Positions 32,359 to 40,104 of a stretch of DNA of 64,000 nt are shown one piece after another. This stretch comes from Sutcliffiella horikoshii (lineage in GTDB: Bacteria > Bacillota > Bacilli > Bacillales > Bacillaceae_I), in assembly GCF_019931755.1 (NCBI RefSeq), contig NZ_CP082918.1, positions 166,001 to 230,000 on the forward strand, read 5' to 3'. The position numbers were made by a program, and so were the translations under genes. How positions within the stretch are numbered: position 1 is the first letter of the stretch; the number at the start of each line of letters is the position of its first letter. The notes under the pieces were generated by a model. The model ran no database searches and was not told the origin of the DNA. It saw only the letters and a program-made list of their open reading frames with translations.

Positions 32359-33527
32359 GAGCGGATCTTCAAATGCTGCTGAAGGGATTTCTGGTACTGC
32401 CCCTTTTGTTCCTAACAAGCTGCTCAGATATTAAAGAGGTTCAGAACCTGAACTATGTTACCGCAATAGGGGTGGATTTCAAGGATAATGAATATATAGG
32501 TTATATTCAATTAATCAGTTTCAATTCTCAAGGAGCTAACGGAAGCAGTGGTGAACCTTCTGTATGGGTTTCAGAAACAAAAGGAAAAACATTCGATGAA
32601 GCCCTCTCCCGAGCATATAATACTTCACAAGAAAGGCTGCTTTGGGCACATGTTAATACGATTTTAGTAAGTGAAACCGCATTGGAAGAAGGATTTCATC
32701 ATATTTTTGATGTATTGACAAGGTATTATGAGCTTCGGTTGGTTACGTGGATTTTTGGAACGAACGCCCCTATCAAGGATGTCTTTTCCACCACAAGCTT
32801 CTTCAATCAGTCAGCGTTAGCAACCGTTTTGCATCGCCCTTTAGGTACTTATGAACAAAATTCCACTATCCGTCCGATAAAGCTACAACAATTTGTACGA
32901 GAATTATATGAACCGGCCCTTACCACCTATCTACCATCTATCCGTATCAATGAAAGCCATTGGGTTCATAATATGGAACCTGATCCCAAACTTGAAATAG
33001 ATGGGGCCTTTTTTTTGAAAAATAAAGAATTTAAGGGATTCTATACGCTTGAAGTCCTCAAGGGGCTTCGCTGGCTTACTAAAGAGACGGAAAGAGCTGG
33101 AATACAAGTAATGGATGATGAGGGAGAGCCAGACTTTAATATTGTTTTTGAAAAAAATGAAGTGGATATTAAACCAGTTGAAGGTAAAGGTCCACTTAGC
33201 TTTGATGTAAAGGTTTCTCTCGAGGGAGTCATAGCAAATAGAGATGCAAATAAAATTTTAAATTTAAAAGAAATGGAAGCAAATTTGAGGGAAGAGATAC
33301 ATAAGGAAATTAAGGATTTATACAAACTAGGTGTACAAAATGATACGGATTTTTTCCGCTTGGAGCATATCCTTTACCGAAGGAAGAATAAGAGTTGGAA
33401 ATCATCTTTGGGTGATGGGGGATTTAAATTATCAGAGAATATGTTGGAGGACATTGATTTAAATGTTAAAGTCATTCATTCTGGAGCGCTCAAAAACCGT
33501 ACCATTAATATGGAAGAGATAGATTAA
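32355..33527 (+). CDS. GerAC-type germinant receptor lipoprotein
   Basis: The C subunit, a lipoprotein on the outer face of the inner spore membrane. The 390-residue protein has signal LLKGFLVLPLLFLTSC with lipidated C23, then the Ger(x)C domains: DIKEVQNLNYVTAIGVDF, SRAYNTSQERLLWAHVNTIL, GTYEQNSTIRPIKLQQFV and a C-terminal domain with GPLSFDVKVSLEGVI. It overlaps the A-subunit stop by 4 bases. All three subunits appear intact. Confidence 0.94.
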   Translation: MRADLQMLLKGFLVLPLLFLTSCSDIKEVQNLNYVTAIGVDFKDNEYIGYIQLISFNSQGANGSSGEPSVWVSETKGKTFDEALSRAYNTSQERLLWAHVNTILVSETALEEGFHHIFDVLTRYYELRLVTWIFGTNAPIKDVFSTTSFFNQSALATVLHRPLGTYEQNSTIRPIKLQQFVRELYEPALTTYLPSIRINESHWVHNMEPDPKLEIDGAFFLKNKEFKGFYTLEVLKGLRWLTKETERAGIQVMDDEGEPDFNIVFEKNEVDIKPVEGKGPLSFDVKVSLEGVIANRDANKILNLKEMEANLREEIHKEIKDLYKLGVQNDTDFFRLEHILYRRKNKSWKSSLGDGGFKLSENMLEDIDLNVKVIHSGALKNRTINMEEID

Positions 33528-33532
33528 TTGCC

Positions 33533-33567
33533 AAAAACGCAGTTTACTTCATGTAGGCTGCGTTTTT
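33533..33567 (+). terminator. Terminator of the ger operon
   Basis: AAAAACGCAG pairs with CTGCGTTTTT around a 15-base loop. Confidence 0.85.
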
Positions 33568-33623
33568 CCTTATCATGAAAACCTCTCCCAACAAATAAGT
33601 TGTATAAAGAGGAGGGGGACAGA

Positions 33624-34448
33624 ATGAGCTATGAACCGATTACCCCATGGGAAGAGCATGAATTTTGGTTGGGCATCTTAAAGGACCACGCCTATTTTAT
33701 AAGAGATTACCTATCACCGGAAGAAAAGAAATGGGTCAAGCAGGCGGAAACATTTATTGAGACTTTTGGAAAAGTGGAACAGGAGCTGAAAAAGGTTCCT
33801 AAAGATGCACCTGTAGATTCCAGGCCGATGATCAGGCTGGCGGAAATGGCGAATGAGGTGGCCTACAAGTACTACTTGTTTGAGGGAAATCTACTAAACC
33901 TAAGACTTTTCAATAAAGTGAATTTGAACCTCACGCCAACCTATCTGAATGGAACCCTTTTGGAGAATAGGGAGTATTTGAGAATATTGGAGAGTTATGT
34001 ACAAGGACGAGAATACCCAGCCTTATCGCTAGTGGAATTATTGAGCATGTGGCTGGATGATCAGTTGGGGCACGCCGCCTTATTATTGAGGATGCTAGAT
34101 GGAGTTGAATTCGCGCTGGTTGAACGGACCAATCATGTGAGAGGAAAGTTTTCGCAGTTCATTGTGAAAAACGACATGATGGAAGGCTACCTTCATTTCG
34201 CGGAGCCAGGCTTTCCTGCGCAGATGAGGTTCGCAAAGGAAGTGTCAGTGGAAGTAGTGAAGTTTAATAACCTGGTAGCTGAAGTGCTTGAACTTTATTT
34301 AAATGACGAGCTTATTAATCAAAGTACCCTGCGATTCCTTGAACATCATTTTCCGGAATCCTGCTATTTTATGAGGAAGTTATCCTATTACGCACCTTCC
34401 ATCAGCTACCCCGCTTGTAAGCTGACGAAGCCTACGTTGAGGGACTGA
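33624..34448 (+). CDS. DUF2935 ferritin-like helical protein
   Basis: A 274-residue soluble, all-helical protein of the DUF2935 family. It consists of two similar four-helix halves, each beginning with a W/H-rich helix (ITPWEEHEFWLGILKDHAYF and LLSMWLDDQLGHAALLLRML). The repeated E/H positions suggest metal binding, but no metal or reaction is established to my knowledge. GAGGAGGGGG precedes the start at 33624. Such genes are common in sporulating Firmicutes; here it follows the germination operon but has its own terminator. Confidence 0.82.
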   Translation: MSYEPITPWEEHEFWLGILKDHAYFIRDYLSPEEKKWVKQAETFIETFGKVEQELKKVPKDAPVDSRPMIRLAEMANEVAYKYYLFEGNLLNLRLFNKVNLNLTPTYLNGTLLENREYLRILESYVQGREYPALSLVELLSMWLDDQLGHAALLLRMLDGVEFALVERTNHVRGKFSQFIVKNDMMEGYLHFAEPGFPAQMRFAKEVSVEVVKFNNLVAEVLELYLNDELINQSTLRFLEHHFPESCYFMRKLSYYAPSISYPACKLTKPTLRD

Positions 34449-34464
34449 ATTTAATCAGATGGAG

Positions 34465-34500
34465 AAAACACACTACCTATATGCCGGTGGTGTGTTTTTT
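34465..34500 (+). terminator. Terminator after the DUF2935 gene
   Basis: AACACACTACC pairs with GGTGGTGTGTT, followed by TTTT. Confidence 0.85.
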
Positions 34501-34575
34501 AGAGCACATAAAACAGTTTATATTCTCCTTAAGAGGGAATTTTAAAAAGAGAATACAATAAAGGAAGTGTTAGAG

Positions 34576-35247
34576 TTGCCCCCTACTATTTCAACATTCG
34601 TATTTGATGTATACGGAACCTTATTTGATGTTCATTCGGTAAAAGAAAAAGCGGATGAATTATTTGATGGAAAAGGAACGGAAATCAGTGAAATATGGAG
34701 GAGAAAACAGTTAGAGTATTCGTTTCTTCGGCAACTGATGGGGAACTATGAAACATTTTCCGACGTAACGAAAGATTCTTTGAAGTATGCATTGAAGCAA
34801 TTGTCCATACCGTTTTCTAACAAAGAAGTGGAGTCTCTTTTAGAGCAATATACTTCTTTACGTGCCTATGATGAAGTACAGAATGTGTTAAGCACGCTCA
34901 AAGAGAAAGGGAAGGTTCTTGCGGTCTTTTCGAACGGTTCACGAGATATGTTGGATCCTTTGGTCGAACAAGCAGGGATGAACGAGTATTTCCAACACAT
35001 CATAAGTGTAGATGACACGAAGCAGTATAAACCTACGCCTGCTTCCTATACGGGGGTCCTGAAAGTGATAGGTGTGAAAAGAGAACAAGTTCTATTTATG
35101 TCCTCTAATGGATGGGATATTAGCGGCGCCAAAAACTTTGGTTTTCATACTGCTTGGATTAACCGAAATCATTTACCCCAAGAAGAATTGGGGCTAGCCC
35201 CAGATTACACATTTGATTCACTAGATGGCATTTTGGATTTATTATAA
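34576..35247 (+). CDS. Haloacid dehalogenase type II-like hydrolase
   Basis: A 223-residue HAD-superfamily enzyme. Motif I is VFDVYGTLFD with D as nucleophile, motif II is VFSNGSRDML, the lysine of motif III is in KQYKPTP, and motif IV is MSSNGWDISGAKNFGF. These phrases (FDVYGTLFD, SNGS, SSNGWD) are those of L-2-haloacid dehalogenases. TTG 34576 is chosen as start because AAGGAAG lies 8 bases upstream; GTG 34567 overlaps that site. The peroxiredoxin gene starts 16 bases later on the same strand, so the two are probably an operon. The true substrate may be another small acid or phosphate. Confidence 0.87.
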   Translation: MPPTISTFVFDVYGTLFDVHSVKEKADELFDGKGTEISEIWRRKQLEYSFLRQLMGNYETFSDVTKDSLKYALKQLSIPFSNKEVESLLEQYTSLRAYDEVQNVLSTLKEKGKVLAVFSNGSRDMLDPLVEQAGMNEYFQHIISVDDTKQYKPTPASYTGVLKVIGVKREQVLFMSSNGWDISGAKNFGFHTAWINRNHLPQEELGLAPDYTFDSLDGILDLL

Positions 35248-35262
35248 AAGGAGGAAATGAAC

Positions 35263-35766
35263 ATGGGATATCTTAAATTAAAGGACAAAGCTCCTGAATT
35301 TAAACTTACTCAAACTACAGGGGAAACTTTCTCGTTTGACGCTCACCAAAAGGAGCATGAGGCATGGCATTTGATCGTCTTTTTCCGCGGTTCATGGTGC
35401 CCTGTCTGTCAAAATGAATTGAAGGAACTAGAGGAAAGCAAAGGGTACTTTGAGGATAAAAAAGTACATGTCTTGGCCATTGCCACAGAAGAAGTGGAAA
35501 AACTAAAGGAAATGGTATCGGAATATGATTTGACTATGCCTGTTTTATCAGATCCAAATCTTGAAGCACTAGAGGCATATGGCGTCTATTATCATGGAGA
35601 AGATGCACCTTATGAAGACCATGGGGTACATGGGGAACCAGCCTATTTCCTTGTCGATGATAAAGGAAAGTTACTCTATCAACAAAGGCAGACAAGTCCA
35701 TTTGGTAGACCGTCTGTATCTGAACTGCGAAAAATTGTGAAATACATTGGGAAGAATTTAAAGTAG
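35263..35766 (+). CDS. Peroxiredoxin-like (AhpC/TSA) protein
   Basis: A 167-residue thioredoxin-fold protein. After the strand KAPEFKLTQTTGETFSF comes FFRGSWCPVCQNEL, where the first cysteine is in the peroxidatic position and the second makes a C-x-x-C motif as in BCP/Prx-like or thiol-disulfide proteins. HGEPAYFLVDDKGKLLYQ gives the cis-Pro region. ATG 35263 is preferred to ATG 35257 because of the spacing to AAAGGAGG. It is second in an apparent operon with the HAD protein. It probably reduces peroxides or low-molecular-weight disulfides in the cytoplasm. Confidence 0.85.
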   Translation: MGYLKLKDKAPEFKLTQTTGETFSFDAHQKEHEAWHLIVFFRGSWCPVCQNELKELEESKGYFEDKKVHVLAIATEEVEKLKEMVSEYDLTMPVLSDPNLEALEAYGVYYHGEDAPYEDHGVHGEPAYFLVDDKGKLLYQQRQTSPFGRPSVSELRKIVKYIGKNLK

Positions 35767-35839
35767 CCTTGTAATCTAGACTTCACCAACCCGCTTCAAC
35801 TTCAATTCTTAAAACTTTCTAGTTAAGTTATTTAAGCCA

Positions 35840-35868
35840 TTGTCTATGGAGATAAATTCCTATACTAT
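35840..35868 (+). promoter_or_regulatory. Possible promoter in front of the hemAT attenuator
   Basis: TTGTCT at 35840 and TACTAT at 35863 with a 17-base spacer, about 40 bases before the hairpins that precede hemAT. Confidence 0.45.
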
Positions 35869-35882
35869 TAAAAATAGACAAT

Positions 35883-35932
35883 TGCTTATAAATCAATAAG
35901 CAGTCCCCTCTCCTAGTGAGAGGGATTTTTTG
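35883..35932 (+). terminator. Tandem hairpins ending in a terminator just before hemAT
   Basis: TTGCTTAT-AAATC-AATAAGCAG is followed directly by CCCTCTC-CTAGT-GAGAGGG and ATTTTTTG, 21 bases before the hemAT start. It may simply end the upstream operon, but a promoter-like sequence lies between that operon and the hairpins, so attenuation of hemAT is possible. Confidence 0.7.
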
Positions 35933-35952
35933 TATGAAAAAGGGGAGTCAGG

Positions 35953-37245
35953 ATGATATTCAAAAGGGAACGCCAACAAGGGAAAAGCTTCAGTTTTGAA
36001 GAGGGAAAAGGTAGTCTTGAGGTGAAGAGAGATAGTGAGATCCTCAAGCAAGTAAAAATGATAGACCTTCACAAAAGGGACTTGGAAGTTATAAACGCTA
36101 TTCAACCGTTTGTTACGGAACAAATTGAGGATATAGTGGCGCGGTTTTATAAGAATTTGGAGAACGAACCGGCGTTATTGACAATTATTAATGATAATAG
36201 CTCCATCGAAAGGCTTAAAAAGACGCTTAAACAACATATTACTGAAATGTTTGATGGGAAGATCGATGAGTCCTATTTTGCTAAAAGAATAAAAATAGCT
36301 CAAATACATGTAAAGATTGGGTTGCAAACGAAATGGTATATGTGTGCATTCCAAGATTTACTATTATCTCTTATTAACATCATTGATAAGAATATTTCAA
36401 ACAAAGAAGACTGCCTTCTTGCAATCAGAGCTGTGTCCAAGCTGTTGAATTTAGAGCAGCAGTTAGTATTAGAGGCATATGATCAGGAGACAGAAAGATT
36501 AAAAGAAGCTGTGGAGGATCAAAAGCGACATGTTAGGGATAATGTAGCGAGCGCATCTGAAAATTTGGCTGCGATATCAGAAGAGACGAATGCAGCGTTT
36601 CAACAATTACTTTCACGTTCTAGTGAGATAGTGTCTCTCTCAAACAACGGAACAGAGCTTTCCATTCTTGCACAGGAACATGAGGAAAATGGAAAAGGCC
36701 AAATACATAAACAAACAATGAATATGACAAATATTCACGGTTCCGTCAACGATATTTCAAGAGATGTGGATGTATTATTAACCATATCAAAGCAGATGGA
36801 AGAGATCGTAGAAATCGTGACAGGGATAGCGGACCAGACCAACTTGTTGGCGCTTAATGCTGCCATTGAAGCGGCAAGGGCCGGAGAGTCAGGACGCGGT
36901 TTTGCTGTGGTAGCAGGTGAGGTTCGAAAACTTTCTGAACAGACCAAAAAATCCGTAACAAATGTTTCTTCTCTTATCCTAAATACGAATAAACAAGCAG
37001 AGGAATTGATAAAGTCCTTGGAGAGAATAAGAGTGGAAGTTAAAAGTGGCGACGATAACATGAAGCAGACAGAAAAACACTTTGAAGAAATTTTAAATAT
37101 GTTAGGGAAAACCACCAACCAAAATAATAAAATCAACGAAGAAGTATTGTCCTTTGTGGGTGTGGTAGATGAACTTGGAAAAGCATTTGAAGAGGTAGCT
37201 CATTCTGCAGATAGTTTGACAATGATTACGCAAGAGATGAAATAG
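35953..37245 (+). CDS. hemAT: Heme-based aerotaxis transducer HemAT
   Basis: HemAT is a soluble chemoreceptor that senses oxygen with a globin domain and signals to CheA/CheW. Of 430 residues, about 20-185 form the globin-coupled sensor, with proximal heme ligand H119 ([14 protein letters not shown]) and distal-side Y66 (ARFYKNL). A coiled linker leads to the methyl-accepting signalling domain with the hairpin tip [20 protein letters not shown] and [20 protein letters not shown]. There is no membrane segment. GGGGAGTCAGG precedes the start. Confidence 0.95.
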   Translation: MIFKRERQQGKSFSFEEGKGSLEVKRDSEILKQVKMIDLHKRDLEVINAIQPFVTEQIEDIVARFYKNLENEPALLTIINDNSSIERLKKTLKQHITEMFDGKIDESYFAKRIKIAQIHVKIGLQTKWYMCAFQDLLLSLINIIDKNISNKEDCLLAIRAVSKLLNLEQQLVLEAYDQETERLKEAVEDQKRHVRDNVASASENLAAISEETNAAFQQLLSRSSEIVSLSNNGTELSILAQEHEENGKGQIHKQTMNMTNIHGSVNDISRDVDVLLTISKQMEEIVEIVTGIADQTNLLALNAAIEAARAGESGRGFAVVAGEVRKLSEQTKKSVTNVSSLILNTNKQAEELIKSLERIRVEVKSGDDNMKQTEKHFEEILNMLGKTTNQNNKINEEVLSFVGVVDELGKAFEEVAHSADSLTMITQEMK

Positions 37246-37250
37246 TATAT

Positions 37251-37283
37251 AAAAAAGCCGATGGGATTTCTCATCGGTTTTTT
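37251..37283 (+). terminator. Terminator of hemAT
   Basis: AAAAAAGCCGATG pairs with CATCGGTTTTTT around GGATTTCT. Confidence 0.82.
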
Positions 37284-37400
37284 CATGCTCAAATTCCCCC
37301 TGAATTGTGGATAAAATAGAACGAGAACTTGATTACAAGACAACTTTTAGGGAAATTATGAAGAAAAGCAATCTTCAAAGAATGGGAGTTGAGCAATGAC

Positions 37401-37871
37401 ATGAAAAAGGCTACATCCAACTATAGCAGACGAAATTTGTGGTCGGGGATTCTCTTTGGATTAGGGGTGGTTGGCTTTATAGATGAAACAATCTTTCACC
37501 AATTGCTTCACTGGCATCATTTTTATGACAAGTCGACCACAAGTATTGGTTTAGTATCTGATGGTTTATTTCATGCATTCAGTTGGTTTGCAACGATTGG
37601 TGGTTTATTTTTATTTGCTGATTTAAGGAGAAGGAACTCGCTTGTTTGGAAAAGGTGGATAGGAGGGATTTATTTAGGGGCTGGAGTTTTTCAGTTATAT
37701 GATGGAATCATTCAACACAAAATCATGCGAATTCATCAGATTCGATATGTAGATAATGTAATAATCTATGACGTGATCTGGAATGTGATTGCTGCCGGCA
37801 TGATAGTGGTAGGTGTGATTTTAACGATTAAAACGAATAATAGGCACCGTACCCAAGAGGTTTCTTCATGA
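37401..37871 (+). CDS. DUF2243 membrane protein
   Basis: A 156-residue polytopic protein with four hydrophobic segments. The family motif region is GVVGFIDETIFHQLLHWHHF, rich in histidines at a membrane boundary, and later IQHKIMRIHQIRY. The ATG at 37401 is taken as start, with GGGAG upstream; a TTG at 37389 is in frame but abuts that site. It overlaps the next gene, ctaG, by 4 bases. DUF2243 and CtaG occur together in many bacteria, suggesting a joint role in copper delivery or oxidase assembly; that is inference. Confidence 0.85.
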   Translation: MKKATSNYSRRNLWSGILFGLGVVGFIDETIFHQLLHWHHFYDKSTTSIGLVSDGLFHAFSWFATIGGLFLFADLRRRNSLVWKRWIGGIYLGAGVFQLYDGIIQHKIMRIHQIRYVDNVIIYDVIWNVIAAGMIVVGVILTIKTNNRHRTQEVSS

Positions 37872-38671
37872 GCATACTCACTCATATCCATCATCACGCA
37901 GAGCTCGGTGGTTGGACTAGTCAGCTCCTGGTGCTTCCTTTTTTATTGGCTCTATTTTTATTTCTAGTAGCAGTGAAACTATCCAATCAAACATATACCA
38001 AATGGCCGCTCAAGCGGACTTTGCTGTTTATTGGTGGTATTATCTTTGCGGTAAGTGCTTTGGCAGGTCCGATTGCAGAAAAGGCACATGTGGATTTCAC
38101 CTATCATATGTATGCACATCTTTTATTAGGGATGTTGGCGCCGCTATTGCTCGCTTTGTCGGCACCTATGACCCTTGTAATGAGGACGCTCAGCGTTAAT
38201 GCTTCAAGAAAGTTAACAAGGTTCCTAAAGAGTAAACCTATCTCGGTCGTTACAGATCCGGCTGTTGCAACTGTTTTGAATATCGGAGGTTTATGGGTTC
38301 TATATACAACCTCATTGTATGAAGCGATGCATCAGCATGTAGGGCTGTATCTTTTAGTGCATCTTCATGTGTTCCTGGCAGGGTATTTATTTACTATATC
38401 GATGATTTATGTTGATCCGACAGTACATAGAAGAAGCTACCTTTATCGTGCCATCATATTCATTCTCGCACTTGCAGGACATGGCATACTTTCGAAATTC
38501 ATCTATTCCCGGCCTCCAATGGGTGTGCCGGTAGAACAAGCCGAAAGAGGCAGCATGATTATGTATTACGGCGGAGATGTTATTGACGGTATCATCCTTT
38601 TCATTCTGTGTCTTCAATGGTATAAAGCTACACGTCCTAAAGCACTTGGCGAGGTAGCTTTAGAAGGGTAA
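37868..38671 (+). CDS. ctaG: CtaG-type cytochrome oxidase assembly factor
   Basis: A 267-residue membrane protein of the caa3_CtaG family, needed in B. subtilis to assemble the CuB centre of caa3 oxidase. About seven helices are seen. Conserved histidine and proline features include FTYHMYAHLLLGMLAPLLLA, SAPMTLVMR, LLVHLHVFLAGYLF and LAGHGILSKFIYSRPP. Translation is coupled to the DUF2243 gene. No caa3 genes lie in the window; the only oxidase here is the ba3-type operon at 26-28.8 kb, 9 kb away. Confidence 0.9.
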   Translation: MSILTHIHHHAELGGWTSQLLVLPFLLALFLFLVAVKLSNQTYTKWPLKRTLLFIGGIIFAVSALAGPIAEKAHVDFTYHMYAHLLLGMLAPLLLALSAPMTLVMRTLSVNASRKLTRFLKSKPISVVTDPAVATVLNIGGLWVLYTTSLYEAMHQHVGLYLLVHLHVFLAGYLFTISMIYVDPTVHRRSYLYRAIIFILALAGHGILSKFIYSRPPMGVPVEQAERGSMIMYYGGDVIDGIILFILCLQWYKATRPKALGEVALEG

Positions 38672-38680
38672 GGAAAAATG

Positions 38681-38735
38681 AACAAAGAAGCCTTGGAGAA
38701 AAAATTGTTGCTCACCAAGGCTTCTTTGTTTTTTT
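38681..38735. terminator. Bidirectional terminator between ctaG and the coat gene
   Basis: AACAAAGAAGCCTTGG pairs exactly with CCAAGGCTTCTTTGTT, flanked by T-runs; a 16-bp stem between convergent genes. Confidence 0.9.
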
Positions 38736-39393
38736 AATGAGGCATATTCCCTTGAGTCGGTACGGTTGTATAACTTTGCAGCATCGCATTCATATCCTGC
38801 ATGGCAAGCTGCGGTACTTGATAGTAGCCATGTTTATTTTGATATAAGAAAATCTCATAGCTCATTTCAATGAAGTTTGGCACACTGTCGGCAACAACGC
38901 GGCGAAGGACGGGATTGGTCATTTCAAGCGCCGTCATGGCAAGCAATGTCGCAAGTCCTTTTGTTTGACCGAGCATATAGGCGGAAAGCCCTTTGTCGGC
39001 AAGCTCATTAACGGATTGGTTCGGCTTTTTCGGTTGGGACGGTGTGATGCCGTACACTACATCATGTGTTTGGGTCATTTTATAAACTTGAGTAGAAACA
39101 GATGGCTTCTGACCAGTTCGGAAGCTTTCCACGATGGTGTTGTACATCTGGGTAACAAAAGTTGTCTGGCGTGTCAGGATATCTTTAAGTGCGGGATCCT
39201 GGATATGCTGTTCGTACATTTGGTATTGGTCGAGCATACTGATGATGCCGGCAATTACTTCATGAGCATCGAATAGCTCGTGCCCTCCATGGTTGGTGTT
39301 TGTGGTTTGTGTGCCAGCCATATTCATATTCATGTTCGGAGGCATTTGTTGTTGATTCATATTTTGTCCTTGTGGGTTAGGTTGATTTTGCAT
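38734..39393 (-). CDS. CotF-family spore coat protein
   Basis: A 219-residue protein with a Q/N/M/P-rich N-terminus (QNQPNPQGQNMNQQQMPP) and two ferritin-like helical parts: ELFDAHEVIAGIISMLDQYQ, then GLATLLAMTALEMTNPVLRR and FIEMSYEIFLYQNKHGYYQV. These are the CotF/YhcQ coat family phrases. The ATG at 39393 is preferred over 39402 because AAGGAG sits too close to the latter. Mother-cell expression is expected for coat proteins, but no sigma-E or sigma-K promoter was confidently found. Confidence 0.85.
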   Translation of the reverse strand: MQNQPNPQGQNMNQQQMPPNMNMNMAGTQTTNTNHGGHELFDAHEVIAGIISMLDQYQMYEQHIQDPALKDILTRQTTFVTQMYNTIVESFRTGQKPSVSTQVYKMTQTHDVVYGITPSQPKKPNQSVNELADKGLSAYMLGQTKGLATLLAMTALEMTNPVLRRVVADSVPNFIEMSYEIFLYQNKHGYYQVPQLAMQDMNAMLQSYTTVPTQGNMPH

Positions 39394-39542
39394 ATTTGTC
39401 ATCTCTCCTTAAAAGTGGCATTCTGTCTTATAATGAGCAAATTTGTCCCATTCATGTATGAAAAGTGAGGCTGGAAAATATAATGTCAATGGTACAAGGA
39501 GTTTCTCTGTGGGTGGTGAATAGTAGTGGTGGAGGGATGAGA

Positions 39543-39749
39543 ATGATTGAAACCCTAAAGAAGGTGCTATTACTTGTAGCTATATTGGGGCAATTAGTCG
39601 GTTTGGCCCTGCTTGTCGTTAATATTTGGTTAGGAGTTTTGTTTTACATATTTTATGTACTTGCACTCATTGCCCTATTCATCGTGCTGATAGTTGAGCG
39701 TGCCAAAGAGAAAGAGGAGGATGACAAAAATGATTATAGTGACTACTGA
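39543..39749 (+). CDS. Small membrane protein upstream of YbjQ
   Basis: A 68-residue protein with two hydrophobic helices (VLLLVAILGQLVGLALLVV and LGVLFYIFYVLALIALFIVL) and an acidic tail (RAKEKEEDDKNDYSDY). Start 39543 is chosen because GGAGGG lies 6 bases before it; the longer frame from 39465 includes improbable sequence. Its end overlaps the YbjQ start by 20 bases in another frame, so the two are translationally coupled. Function unknown. Confidence 0.65.
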   Translation: MIETLKKVLLLVAILGQLVGLALLVVNIWLGVLFYIFYVLALIALFIVLIVERAKEKEEDDKNDYSDY

Positions 39750-40044
39750 ATCTGTACCAGGAAAAAAGATTGTAGATCTGAAGGGGTTTGTGAAAGGAAG
39801 CACAGTTCAGTCAAAACATATCGGAAAAGATCTGTTGGCAGGTTTAAAAACGATTGTCGGCGGTGAAATCAAGGAGTATTCGGAAATGATGCAAGAGGCT
39901 CGTCAAAAGGCAATCGCCCGGATGGTGGAGGATGCGAAGAGCAAAGGAGCGAACGCGATTATTTGTGTGCGTCTCGAAACCTCGAGCGTGATGACGAATG
40001 CATCCGAGATTATCGCTTATGGAACGGCGGTAACGGTGGAATAG
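39730..40044 (+). CDS. YbjQ/DUF74 family protein
   Basis: A 104-residue protein of the YbjQ (UPF0145) family, a pentamer-forming fold of unclear role once called heavy-metal binding. Family phrases: IVTTESVPGKKIVDLKGFVK, then ARQKAIARMVEDAKSKGANA and ICVRLETSSV. ATG 39730 follows GAGGAGG at 9 bases. It is coupled to the small membrane protein before it. Confidence 0.88.
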   Translation: MIIVTTESVPGKKIVDLKGFVKGSTVQSKHIGKDLLAGLKTIVGGEIKEYSEMMQEARQKAIARMVEDAKSKGANAIICVRLETSSVMTNASEIIAYGTAVTVE

Positions 40045-40052
40045 CATAGGGT

Positions 40053-40099
40053 AAAAAAAAGAGAAAGCGCTTGGTTAGCAATGTAGCCCACCAAGCGCG
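40053..40099. terminator. Bidirectional terminator between ybjQ and the glycosidase gene
   Basis: GCGCTTGGT pairs with ACCAAGCGC around 14 bases. The minus-strand copy runs into CTCTTTTTTTT. Confidence 0.78.
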
Positions 40100-40104
40100 T
40101 AACT

